DNA of 64,000 nt from Annona cherimola (lineage: Eukaryota; Streptophyta; Magnoliopsida; Magnoliales; Annonaceae). The stretch lies in contig CM059971.1 of NCBI GenBank assembly GCA_030490835.1, forward strand, positions 43,510,012 to 43,574,011, in the 5' to 3' direction. Below are positions 1 through 9,799 of the stretch, piece by piece. A program made the translations under genes and the position numbers. A model generated the notes under the pieces. The model searched no databases, was not told the DNA's origin, and saw nothing but the letters and a program-made list of their open reading frames with translations. Position 1 is the stretch's first letter; every line of letters starts with the position of its first letter.

Positions 1-2
1 TC

Positions 3-1996
3 GCACATCAGATCATACTTATATCGAAGGCCGATCCCCTCAAGTTCTTGATCACTAGACCAATGCTTTCAGGACGCCTAGCAAAATGGTCACTTCTGCT
101 ATCTGAGTTTGATATCAAATATGTGCCACGAAAGGCAGTAAAAGGGCAAGTATTGGCAGATTTCCTAGCAGCCCATCCTCTTGAAGAAGAATTTCCCATC
201 TTAGAAAACCTACCTGATGAGAAGGTTTTCTACGCAAATGATGATCCAATGTGGCAAATGTATTTCGATGGCGCTTCCAAGCCATCCGGAGCTGGTGTTA
301 GAATTGTCGTAGTCTCCCCTCATAAAGACTTATTCCCGCACTCATATTTTCTTGGAAGAAGCACAACAAATAATGAAGCTGAGTACGAGGCCTTACTCAT
401 CGGCATGGAACTTCTTCTGCAATCAGATATTTTATTTGTGCGAATATTTGGGGACTCTGAATTGGTTATCAAACAGTTAAATAATCAATACGAAGTACAT
501 CAGCCCCATTTGCGAAAATATTATGACAAAGCTCAAACTTTATTGGCAAAATTCGAAATGGTTTTGGTTGAGCATGTTCCTCGGTCAGAAAATGTAGTTG
601 CTGATGCACTATCAAAGTTGGCCAGTATTCTCGCCTTTAATGAGCTCGATGACATGACAATTCGAGTACAAAGACTAGAAGATGACGAAGAGCTCCAAGT
701 AAATCAAATTGGACGGTGCGTATCCGAGGTAACTACAAACAATGATGATTGGCGCATCCCCATCATCAATTACCTCAAATATGGTATTGAACCAGATGAT
801 CCAAGTGCAAGGAAGTCACTGAGAAAGGCTGTTTTGCGATATACCGTGTTTCAAGATAGTTTGTATCGGATTGCTTTTGATGGGCTTTGGCTTCGCTGTA
901 TTAACGGGAATGATATCTGTCAAGTCCTTCAAGAGACGCACTCCAGCGAGTGCGGCGCCCACCAATCTGGACGTCGTCTTTATCATAGGATCAAAATGTT
1001 GGGCTATTATTGGCCCACAATGGTCCAAGACTCCATCAATTTTGCAAAATCCTGTGAAGCCTGCCAAATGCATGGAGATATTTATCATATTCCTGCTTCA
1101 GTAATGTCTCCAACACCTATTTCGTGGCCTTTCTCTTGGTGGGGTTTTGATATTGTCGGTCCGATAAACCCGTCATCATCTAGAGGACACTTATATATTT
1201 TAGCCGCTACGGATTATTTCTCCAAATGGGCAGAAGCTAAAGCTTACAAGAGAGTCCGAGCACAAGAGGTGGTTGAATTTATCAAGCACAAAATCATCTA
1301 CCATTATGGTGTTCCCTATCAAATCACCTCAGATAATGGCACGCCATTCAAAAACGATAAAGTAAATCAGTTATGCCAAAAGTTTAGAATCAAGCAAGTG
1401 TTCTCATCGCCTTATTACCCACAAGGGAATGGTCAAGCAGAGGCATTCAACAAAAATATTATTCGAATCCTCAAAAGGACCACTGTGAAAAATAAGCGTG
1501 ATTTGCACGAGAGGTTCCCGAAGCATTGTGGGCCTATAGAACCACACATCGAACTGCAATGGGAGCGACACCATATTCATTACTCTTTGGCATGGAGGCA
1601 GTTTTGCCAGTAGAAATTCAGTTAGCATCTTTGAGGGTTGCCATCCATTCTGGGTTAACTACTGAACAACAAGCTAAACTTCGTTTCGACGAGCTCGAGG
1701 CACTAGATGAAAAACGAGTTCAAGCACGGCAACGAATCGAACTCTATCAAGCTCGGATGGTCGAAGCATACAATAAAGTCGTGAGACATCGCTCATTCAA
1801 AAGAGGAGATTTGGTGCTAAAGCTACGCACAGAGCTTATGGCCGGGGGCAAACTTACCGGCAAATTCGAGCCTAAATGGGAAGGGCCTTACATCATTGAG
1901 AGGGTCCATGGCAATGGCACATATGAAGTTGTTAATTGCGGAAATCAAATGAAAGCAACCGTGAATGGGAATTACTTAAAAAGATATTATCCATGA
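3..1996 (+). pseudogene. Tat-lineage Ty3/gypsy pol, 3' part (RNase H - second RNase H - integrase), frameshifted
   Basis: The frame is open from base 3, so the 5' part lies outside the window. It opens with the end of the RT-linked RNase H. A second, archaeal-type RNase H follows from about 258, with its four acidic positions visible (DGASKP, EAEYEAL, GDSELV, VADALS). Next comes the integrase zinc-binding HHCC region (about 940-1070) and a catalytic core with D (codon at 1149), D in TSDNGTPF and E in GQAEAF. The second RNase H is a hallmark of the Tat/Ogre lineage. A one-base loss near 1515 shifts the frame: the first frame stops at 1613, while the integrase C-terminus with its GPY-type module (EGPYIIERV) continues in the next frame to 1996. 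The element is therefore coding-defective although its catalytic residues survive. Confidence 0.93.
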
Positions 1997-2227
1997 AATT
2001 ACAAAGAAAGTCATATATCAAAAGAATCTCTACAGCCTCCCTCGTAGAAGGAAGGGACTCCTTCAAAACTCGAATGGAGTTCACTACAGCAGCAGGAGAA
2101 ACAGTTAACGGCTCTATCGATGTCAAATTCTCCCCGCCATGAGCATCATCATCAGATATTTCGACAACTAAGGCAGTTGTCAACAAAAAAAAAGGGGGGG
2201 GAATTTTCCCGTTCTTCTCGGTTTCTT
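1997..2227. other. spacer between Tat pol and the AGO retrocopy
   Basis: There is no recognisable coding content. A homopurine run of nine A then eight G (about 2187-2204) resembles a polypurine tract, but no TG...CA repeat begins after it, so the end of the Tat element cannot be placed. Confidence 0.4.
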
Positions 2228-3697
2228 GCGGAGGTGGAGGAGACGGAGGCTGAGGAGAAAACTTTGCCGCCACCCCCACCTGTCATACCCCTAAGCGCGG
2301 AAAAAAAAAAGTCTCAATGAATCGAGTTCCAGTGGCAAGGTCTGGCACTGGGCGGAAAGGTTTCTCTGTCTTATGAAGATGGTAAAACTATTGATGGCTA
2401 ATCAAAATGTTAGAAATCATGTTGAAATTGATTGGGGAAAGGCAAAGAGAACTCTGAAGAATCTGAGGGTGAAAACAAGACCCTCAAATATGGAATTTAA
2501 AATTGTAGGGCTAAGTGAGCTTCCATGCAACCAGCAAATGTTTACTTTGAAACAGAAAAATGGAAGAGGCGATAGCCCGTCTCGAACCATTGAGATTACA
2601 GTTTTCGATTATCGGCACATTGAGCTTAGGTTTTCCGCAAATATGCCATGCATTAATGTTGGAAAGCCAAAACGCCCCACTTACTATCCTGTCGAGCTCT
2701 GCTCTCTGGTTTCATTGCAAAGGTATACTAAATCTCTGTCAACTTTGCAAAGATCATCACTGGTTGAAAAATCACATGGTTCTCCAGGCCAGTCAGATGT
2801 GCCGACAATTGCTGTTGTTGTTAGCTCAATGCAGTGGCCAAAGCTTTCCCACTACAGGGCATCAGTAAGGACCCGGTCACCAAAAGTAGAGATGATTGAT
2901 TCATTGTTCAAACCAGTATCAGACAAAGAAGATAAAGGCATAATCCAGGAGCTTCTAATGGAATTCTATAAGAGCTCTGGGAAGAGGAAGCCTGACCAAA
3001 TAATCATTTTTCGGGATGGAGTCAATGAGTCACAGTTTACGCAAGTCTTAAACATTGAACTAGATCAAATTATTCAGGCATGTAAATTCCAGGATGACAG
3101 CTGGTCACCGAAGTTTACAGTTATTGTTGCTCAGAAGAACCATCACACCAAGTTTTCCAGCTAAACTCACCAGATAATGTTCCACTTGGCATTGTAGTCG
3201 ACAACAACATATGTTATCCTAGAAACTACGACTTCTACATGTGCTCTCATGCAGGGATGATTGGGACAACGAGGCCAACGCACTACCATGTATTATTGGA
3301 TGAGATTGGTTTTTCACCGGATGATCTACAAGAACTTGTTCATTCATTGTCTTACGTATATCAGAAGAGCACCACAACCATATCAATTGTTGCTCCTATC
3401 AGCTATGCTCATTTGGCTGCAACCCAGGTGTCTCAGTTTATGAAGTTTGAGGAATCATCTGAAACCTCATCTAGTCATGGGGGCATCACCTCTGCTGGAG
3501 CTGTTCCAGCGCCAGAACTTCCAAGACTTCACCAGAACGTGAGCAGTTCAATGTTTTTCTGCTGACGCCGGGATAGCCCAGCTTAGCTGTGTAGGGACTT
3601 AATGACTACGTTTTGGATCTTCTATACACCTGTAGTCGTAGATGTTTCATTAGTTGTGATGATTTCATGGCCTCCTTAGCCGCAAAAAAAAAAAAAA
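2228..3697 (+). pseudogene. AGO4-clade Argonaute retropseudogene with large internal deletions
   Basis: AGO4-clade proteins bind 24-nt siRNAs in RNA-directed DNA methylation. The copy begins with an acidic stretch and the proline motif LPPPPPVIP (about 2260-2295), but no ATG stands at its head. N-terminal scraps follow (RVPVARSGTGRKG at 2323-2361, SLSYEDGKTIDG at 2363-2398). The sequence then jumps to the PAZ region (ANQNVRNHVEIDWGKAKRT, from 2397). At 2772-2780 PAZ is joined directly to the PIWI domain (SHGSPGQSD), so the MID domain and the first catalytic Asp are missing. The second catalytic Asp (FRDGV, 3015) and the His in THYHVL remain. A one-base loss near 3148 gives a stop at 3162; the C-terminus SSSMFFC ends at 3565 in another frame. 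AGO4 genes have many introns; none is visible here, and a 14-A tract follows at 3684-3697. Together this indicates a reverse-transcribed, possibly mis-spliced mRNA. Confidence 0.9.
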
Positions 3698-4386
3698 TAT
3701 ATATATATATATACAGCCTAGCATAAAGGGGATCATTAAAATAGCTGTGGGGCAGTACCTCAAACACACATATCAAAGGGCTGCGGGCTCATTGATTTCT
3801 GAAGTTCTCGAGACTCTGTGCCTTAAAAAAAAATTTTTTAAAAAAATGAAGCCTGTTGTACTACATGTCAGGAATTATGCCTTTACAAGTAGCCTATAGC
3901 GGCATAGTTCCTGAGGGGGCATTTGAAGAGATATATTTTTAACCATGATAAAAAAATATATATATATAATAAATAAAATAAAAAATAATAATAACAAATA
4001 ATAAAAAAATAAAAAAAATAAAAAAAATAAATAAATAAAATCTGGAGCTGTGAAGAGATATATATATATTATATGATGAGGATTCAAAGCAACAAAAAGG
4101 ACGATTTCTCCGCGATGGATTTTATTTCTGTGCTGCGGAAATTTTCTTCTCGAAATTATTTTCATGACGAGGCTATGGTCTTCTCCCGAACCGGCGGCCC
4201 AGCTAACCTCCCAGCAACCGGCAGCAGGAGCTGCAGCTCGTTGCGAAGGATTGCACCACCACAAAGAAAATTGGACGCGATAGAGAGTCCGCTGGCATCA
4301 CCAGCCTTGATCGCGAGCGATGTTGAAGATCTCCTCTCGCATCTGACGCTTCAGAATGCGGGAGTTCTCAAGCGATGACGCCACAG

Positions 4387-4420
<34 letters not shown>

Positions 4421-4428
4421 AAACTAGC
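3698..4428. other. low-complexity DNA and unrecognised GC-rich stretch
   Basis: An (AT)n run follows the AGO poly(A). 3958-4050 is almost pure A/T. From about 4080 the sequence turns GC-rich and is open at 4073-4378, but I do not recognise the product. A CAG/CCG repeat at 4385-4420 would encode a glutamine/proline run after an ATG at 4375. This may be the 5' end of the PIP5K fragment that follows, in a shifted frame. Confidence 0.45.
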
Positions 4429-5320
4429 CCACTAAGAAGAGACACCAGCGCCAGCAGCAGGACTACCGCAAGGAGCCCGTCGTGGTCTCCGTACCACCCG
4501 CTTCAGCGCCCCGCGCCCGATCCCAGTCCGCCACCCGCCGTGTGAAGCCCACCAGCCCCACGTCCTCCCCTTCCGTCGCCGTTGTCGAGAAGCTCCTTCC
4601 TAACGGTGATATTTACACTGGGAGCTTCGCCGACAACGCTCCTCACGGCGTCGGCAAGTACCTCTGGAAGGACGGATGCATGAACGAGGGCGAATGGTGC
4701 CGCGGAAAGGCCGCCGGTAGAGGGAAATTCTCGTGGCCATCGGGCGCAACCTACGAGGGCGAGTTCAAGGCCGGGAGGATGGACGGTATCGGCACCTTTA
4801 CGGGTCGGACGGGGACACCTACGCCGGATCGTGGACCTCTGATCGGAAGCACGGGTACGGGCAGAAGAGCTACGCCAACGGCGACTTCTACGAGCGGTCG
4901 TGGCGTCGGAATCTGCAGGAAGGGCAGGGGCGGTATGTGTGGAGGAACGGGAATGAGTACGTCGGGGAGTGGAAGAATGGTGTAATTTCCGGCAGGGGGA
5001 CTTTAATCTGGGCCAACGGCAACCGCTACGATGGAATGTGGGAGAATGGCGTTCCGAAGGGAAACGGCGTTTTCACCTGGCCCAACGGCAGCTGCTACGT
5101 TGGGAGTTGGAGCAAAGACCCCAACTGCCAGCTGAACGGAACTTATTATCCTGGCGGGAACGGGAAGGATATTAAACAACGGCTGAGTCCCACGGCTTCC
5201 CCGTTCGAGGAGAAATACAGTAATTTTCCGCTGCGGAAGAGGTCGTCTGTAGATGGGAGGGGGAGCGTAGCGGAGCGGAATTTTCCTCGGATTTGCATTT
5301 GGGAATCGGATGGGGATATA
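4429..5320 (+). pseudogene. PIP5K fragment: N-terminal MORN-repeat region, kinase domain absent
   Basis: Plant phosphatidylinositol-4-phosphate 5-kinases make PI(4,5)P2 and carry about eight MORN repeats ahead of the kinase domain. The frame is open from about 4429. MORN repeats run from 4604 ([18 protein letters not shown]) to about 5125, each about 23 residues with the YxGxW...GxG pattern; I count eight. The linker after them has the family features [14 protein letters not shown] and [13 protein letters not shown] one-base loss near 4797 splits the repeats into two frames. Similarity stops abruptly at WESDGD (about 5313-5320), where the sequence runs into an antisense GH3 fragment. The kinase domain is absent, so this is a captured gene piece, not a gene. 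The GC content is far above that of the flanks. Confidence 0.9.
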
Positions 5321-5658
5321 CTGAGCCATGGCGCCCGTCACGACCACGTCTAGGTATTTGGTGTTGGGCCAGATGATCCCGTCCAAGTTCCCGTCTGAGC
5401 ACTCGTCGATGATGAGCTGGGCAAGCTTGGGATTCGGCTGCAAGAGCTCCTTCACGGCTTCTCGGATGGCAAAGTCAATGATCTTGAAGTTGAGAGTACC
5501 AGTTGCGACGTCGTGGGCTAATTCCTTCCAAAGCAGCTGGAGGAATCGTATGGCTCGAAGGAGGCCAGAGGCGAACACTGCGCCTACTCGAAGGACTTCC
5601 AGCCTCTGATAAAGCCCGCACAGCATTTGGGTGTACATGCTCTGAAAGGAAGGGACAG
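5316..5658 (-). pseudogene. GH3 acyl-acid-amido synthetase fragment (internal piece)
   Basis: Read on the minus strand from about 5658: [14 protein letters not shown], then [19 protein letters not shown], and [20 protein letters not shown] close to 5316. These are hallmark stretches of the GH3 family, which conjugates auxin or jasmonate to amino acids. Only about 110 residues of a roughly 600-residue enzyme are present. Upstream (5660 and above) similarity ends at the palindrome array. Downstream it ends within a shared run gatggggata at the PIP5K fragment. The minus frame stays open past the junction to 5003 through antisense PIP5K sequence, giving a fortuitous 211-residue fusion frame. An allele lacking catalytic sections cannot be an active enzyme. 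Confidence 0.88.
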
Positions 5659-5678
5659 ATGTGCTTTACGCGAAAACA

Positions 5679-5810
5679 GTTCCGCGGGAAAGCGGTTCCG
5701 GTGCAGTTCCGCTGAAAAGCGGTTCCGCATGAATCCAGTTCCGCGGGAACGATTTTATCGAAACAGTTCCGCGCGGCTACAGTTCCGCGGCAATGAAGTT
5801 CCGCGGGAAC
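5679..5810. repeat. palindromic GTTCCGCGGGAAC array
   Basis: Perfect 13-base palindromes stand at 5738-5750 and 5798-5810. A third full arm pair begins at 5679, and half-sites with AGTTCCGC or CGGTTCCG lie between them. The array ends about 40 bases before a TATA box. Purpose unknown. Confidence 0.8.
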
Positions 5811-5850
5811 TACAGCAGCCGCCGAACCCATCCCGAGCCGGCAGAAAACC

Positions 5851-5858
5851 TATAAATA
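5851..5858 (+). promoter_or_regulatory. TATA box downstream of the palindrome array
   Basis: TATAAATA in a GC-rich context, directly followed by a purine-rich leader-like stretch. No open frame of note lies downstream; minisatellites begin about 190 bases later. The arrangement resembles the U3/R part of an LTR, but no partner repeat is visible. Confidence 0.5.
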
Positions 5859-6044
5859 GCCACATTCGGCCCTTCATACAAAAACGAAGACGGGGGAAAG
5901 GGAGCTCTCCCGCGCTCAAAGAAGAGAACGTGAGTTCTCCAGATATTTTTTTTTCTTTTAGTTAAACAAAAGAAAGAAAAGAGGAGAGTTTCTTTCTTAC
6001 ATTATATATATATAAATATATATATATATATACATATATACTAT

Positions 6045-6895
6045 TTTCAAAAACTACTTTTCCCAATGTGGATACTCCCCGACTGGCGGGTTGAATTGAC
6101 ACACGGGTTAAGTATATTTTCTCTTTTAAAAATAAAATAAGTATATATATGTATATTATATATATATATATCTATATATACATATATATTATTTTCAAAA
6201 ACTAATTTTCCCAACGTGGATACTCCCCGACTGGCGGGTTGAATTGACACACGGGTTAAGTATATTTTCCCCTTTAAAAATAAAATTAAAAAAATATATA
6301 TGTGTATATTATATATATATATCTATATATACATATATATATTATTTTCAAAAACTACTTTTCCCAACGTGGATACTCCCCGACTGGCGAATTGAATTGA
6401 CACACGGGTTAAGTATATTTTCTCTTTTAAAAATAAAATAAAAATATATATGTGTATATTATATATATATACATATATATTATTTTCAAAAAACTACTTT
6501 TCCCAACGTGGATACTCCCCGACTGGCGGGTTGAATTGACACACGGGTTAAGTATATTTTCCCCTTTAAAAATAAAATTAAAAAAATATATATGTGTATA
6601 TTATATATATATATATCTATATATACATATATATATTATTTTCAAAAAACTACTTTTCCCAACGTGGATACTCCCCGACTGGCGGATTGAATTGACACAC
6701 GGGTTAAGTATATTTTCTCTTTTAAAAATAAAATAAAAATATATATGTGTATATTATATATATATAAATATACATATATACATATATATTATTTTCGAAA
6801 AACTACTTTTCCCAACGTGGATATTCCCCGACTGTCGGGCTGAATTGACACACGGGTTAAGTATATTTTCTCATTCAAAAATAAAAATAAATATA
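6045..6895. repeat. six-copy tandem repeat, unit about 139-156 bp
   Basis: Each unit has a conserved core (TTTTCAAAAACTA, GGATACTCCCCGACTGGCGG, TTGAATTGACACACGGGTTA) and a variable (AT)n spacer. The GACTGGCGG core starts at 6081, 6229, 6382, 6521, 6677 and 6830 (GACTGTCGG in the last). Length differences sit in the AT spacers. Open frames here are repeats of the unit, not genes. Confidence 0.95.
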
Positions 6896-7287
6896 TGAGT
6901 ATTTTCTATATATAAAAATATATCAAAATATACATATATATTCAAAGGCATCCAAAAATTGAGATTTTGATTTCTAAGATTATATAAATACCCCGCAGGC
7001 CTCCAAAAATGAATATTTTGTCCCGTGGGCCTTTAAAAAATATATATATATATATGTATTTGCCCCGCGGGCCCCAAAAAAAAATATTGTTAGACTTTCA
7101 AAAATTTATATATTATAAAAAAAAAATTTCATATACTTTTGCCTGAGTAGATACTTCCCAAACAGTGGGTTAAGTTGATACGTAGGGCTAAGTACCTTTC
7201 TATTATATATATACATATATATATATATATCAAAGAAAAAAATTACCTCTTCGCTCAATCCGAGCCTTAATGTCCAAGCAAGCCCTC
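6896..7287. other. AT-rich DNA with three CCCGCGGGCC-like motifs and a diverged seventh unit
   Basis: Motifs of the type ccccgcgggcc occur near 6991, 7021 and 7066, separated by AT-rich runs. 7141-7200 (gtgggttaagttgatacgta, gggctaagtac) looks like a decayed seventh copy of the preceding repeat. Confidence 0.55.
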
Positions 7288-7590
7288 CTAGGCCCAAAAC
7301 CCTCCAAAAAGCCCAAGATGGCTCAAAACTCTCCAAAAAGCCCAAGATGGCCCAAAACTATCCAAAAAAGCCCAAGATGGCTCAAAACCCTCCAAAAAGC
7401 CCAAGATGGCTCAAAACTCTCCAAAAAGCCCAAAATGGCCCAAAACTCTCCAAAAAGCCCAAGCTTGCCCAAAAACTCTCCAAAAAGCCCAATGTGGCCC
7501 AAAATCTCCAAAAAGCCCAAGATGGCCCAAACTCTTTTCAATAAGCCCAATTGGGCCCAAACCTTTTTAATTGGTCAAAAATGACCCAAA
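7288..7590. repeat. 29-30 bp minisatellite, about ten copies
   Basis: The unit is close to CTCCAAAAAGCCCAAGATGG plus CYCAAAA, repeated with small variation; the last two copies are degraded. Because the unit is near 30 bases, frames stay open on both strands and give repetitive pseudo-proteins. Confidence 0.95.
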
Positions 7591-7840
7591 CATACTTTTT
7601 AAATTCGATTGAATCCATTTCTTGGTAAAACCACCCAATTGTTCAATCCAGAGGCTGAATGCGGGAGACGCTGGTTTCTTGTACAAGTACAGAAGCTGAA
7701 AGCGGGACACGCTGGTCTGCTGTGTAAATCCAGAAGCTAAGAGCGCACTTAGTTTGCTGTGTAGGGTCACTAGTGTAGCCGACGGGCCCCTCACTAATTC
7801 CCAAACCGAGTCATCGCTGGTCGACGGGCTAAGCGTAAAC
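7591..7840. repeat. three-copy repeat of about 41 bp plus unique flank
   Basis: The core CAGAAGCTGAAAGCGGGACA with GCTGGT recurs at about 7650, 7690 and 7731 with decay towards the right. The remainder (7770-7840) shows nothing recognisable. Confidence 0.7.
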
Positions 7841-8012
7841 TCACATTTAAGACATGGCGCGTGGCGTCATGTACCTCACATTTAAGTCATGGCGCGTGAT
7901 GTCATGTACCTCATATTTAAGTCATGGCGCGCGGCGTCATGTACTTCATATTTAAGATATGGCGCGTGGCGTCATATACCTCACATTCGAGTCACGGCGC
8001 GGGGCGAAGTGT
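7841..8012. repeat. 35-bp minisatellite, five copies
   Basis: The unit, about ATTTAAGTCATGGCGCGTGG followed by CGTCATGTACCTCAC, recurs at roughly 7844, 7879, 7914, 7949 and 7984. It is unrelated to the 29-bp and 150-bp repeats just upstream. Confidence 0.93.
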
Positions 8013-8365
8013 ACTCATTTATCTTTATATTTTTGTTAGACACGATTTTTCGTGCACTCGTAAAAGCGTAGAAGGATCTTCTACGCACTTCATTATTATT
8101 AAGCATTTTTTTATGGACCATTATATTCAGCTCTTTTAATCAAGGGTTTTCTCGTTAGAGATGTAAAATCAGAATGTGGAACACAATGCAAAATATTTCT
8201 GTGATGTACTTTTCGGACTCGGTTAAAGAATTGGATGCTTTAAAATTTTGTTGGGAAATTAATTAAGCATTTATTCTCAAAGCCGCAGGGAAACAATTTT
8301 ACATTCAACCAAAAATCAACAGAATGAAATGAATTATATTTTTTCTCACGAGGCCGGAACAGGTG
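8013..8365. other. unassigned stretch with a hairpin at 8068-8088
   Basis: gcgtagaa-ggatc-ttctacgc is a perfect 8-bp stem with a 5-base loop. No Helitron-type CTRR end follows it. Nothing else is recognised up to the viral block, which begins by comparison with its duplicate at about 8366. Confidence 0.45.
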
Positions 8366-9167
8366 GAAATGAACTTCTAGTATTCTCTCAATTTTTCATA
8401 CTCTCATATATATATATATATTCTTTTTCTATTATTTTTGACTGCCTGTTTTTCTCCTTTTCTTCTTCTAATTCTTTTCTCAACTATTCTATTTCTGATT
8501 CTTTCTCTCTCTTCTGCTGTTCAATTCTTAGATAAGCTTCAAGAGTTGGATTATTAGGGATTGCTACTGATGTTGTTTGGGGTCGAAAAGAAAGTTGAGA
8601 AGTTGCAGTGGTTAAGTTTATGGAATTGAGTTCGGATAAATGAGAGGCTAATAATTTTAAAATATTATGGTACGAAGGCCAATTTCTAGATATCCAAAGG
8701 TTGTCTAGAAGAACATGATCATCATTGCTAAGGTGGAGACTAGAAGGTGTTCTGAAATGAAGGTTTGATGCTGTTGGGATTATAGGAAGGTTAAGAGTTG
8801 GATGAATAGGGAATTGGGTATTTTGAAATGGATTTTGATGGAGAGGATGGAAGGAGTGGATAGGATTATGTTGGTTTTGTCCAGCCATTTCCTGCAAAAA
8901 AGAACTCATTTCGTCAGATCTAGCATCTGACTACATTCTAATTTTTGTTAGTAAAAATCATTTCGTCAGAACTATTTTCTGACTACATTCTAAAATTTCA
9001 CTGAACTATCCTCGGCTACATTACTATTTTCGTCATTGTAAGAAAGACTACATTCTATTCTTCATTTCCAATGCTCGGGATAAATAATCTGCAAGAAAAT
9101 TGTTAGTACCTTCAATATGTTCAAAATTAACTTTCAAACTCTTTCCTTGTATCGTATTAACATTATT
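8366..9167 (-). pseudogene. second copy of the viral fourth ORF start and the RNase H end
   Basis: Near-identical to 11540-12410. The longest frame starts at 8909 (MSSFLQEMAGQ) and stops at 8484 after KREKESEIE, where the other copy has a Trp codon. To the right, 8910-9167 holds the RNase H tail and the inter-ORF region; similarity to the main copy ends near 9167 inside the RNase H sequence. This copy has one RNase H tail unit, whereas the main copy has it duplicated. It is truncated on the left at about 8366. Confidence 0.85.
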
Positions 9168-9183
9168 ATTTTCAATTTAAAAT

Positions 9184-9393
9184 TTATGGGGAACTTTTGT
9201 CAACTCTTAATTTAATATTTTTTATGTTGTTTAACAATATTATTAGCCCTTCTGTTTCTATATTTATCTGATTGCGTATAGATTCTATCTTATCGACTAA
9301 AGATTTTAAGGCTATTTCCTCAATTTGGTTTAGTTTATCTATATCATCAATAGTAGTATTCAAATGGAGAATTATTTCTTCTAGTTTATTCAT
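9184..9393 (-). CDS. small coiled-coil ORF of the second viral unit
   Basis: A 69-residue frame rich in Ile, Leu, Lys and Glu with heptad spacing, predicted as a coiled coil by eye. It lies between the viral leader and the deletion joint at about 9170, the place where tungro- and badnaviruses keep short ORFs before the polyprotein. A very short frame (MIWFESHDIVAEL...) precedes it at about 9415-9480. No family is recognised, and it does not clearly match the small ORFs near 19 kb. Confidence 0.4.
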   Translation of the reverse strand: MNKLEEIILHLNTTIDDIDKLNQIEEIALKSLVDKIESIRNQINIETEGLIILLNNIKNIKLRVDKSSP

Positions 9394-9545
9394 TATATTA
9401 TGTTTTATCTCTTATCCATGCATTTTTTCCATTAGGGTTCTAAGTTCTGCTACTATGTCATGTGATTCAAACCAAATCATTATTTAAGATAAGTTAAAGA
9501 TTTCGGTTTTTGGGCTCACCTTTATAATGCAAAGTTATTAGGTGG

Positions 9546-9746
9546 TTAAGTTTTTATTTTATCAAATTTCATTTTCATGTTTTCTATCTCTTTTTGTAAT
9601 TCTTCAATATTTTCTTCTAGATCATCTGTTTTATTTAATAATCTATAGTATTCTTCTATATTATTTTTAATTATTTCATTTTTCCCTGTTATAGTTCTTG
9701 CTAATACTTTTGCTATATATATAAGACCTTTTAATAATGCATTCAT
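9546..9746 (-). CDS. first small ORF after the viral leader
   Basis: 66 residues: MNALLKGLIYIAKVLART followed by a charged helix with heptad repeats (EENIEELQKEIENM). It is the first frame downstream of the TATA box at 10239-10246 in the minus direction, as expected for ORF1 of a pararetrovirus. Function not recognised. Confidence 0.4.
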   Translation of the reverse strand: MNALLKGLIYIAKVLARTITGKNEIIKNNIEEYYRLLNKTDDLEENIEELQKEIENMKMKFDKIKT

Positions 9747-9799
9747 TGTATCTATGACTTGTTGATAGATAATTTGGTAAAATTGTTCAGGCTTAACTT

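Noticed and set aside
2187..2204. Polypurine tract of the Tat element
   Set aside because: It is followed by AGO-related sequence and not by a TG-starting repeat; it could be a simple A/G run.
5316..5660. Complete GH3 gene on the minus strand
   Set aside because: Only about a fifth of the enzyme is present and it ends in unrelated sequence on both sides.
7270..7584. 104-residue repetitive frame (KPKMAQNSPKSP type) and its minus-strand partner
   Set aside because: Both arise because the minisatellite unit is close to 30 bases; no start context or non-repeat sequence supports a gene.
8068..8088. Helitron 3' end hairpin
   Set aside because: The hairpin is good, but no CTRR follows within about 12 bases and no TC start was found upstream.
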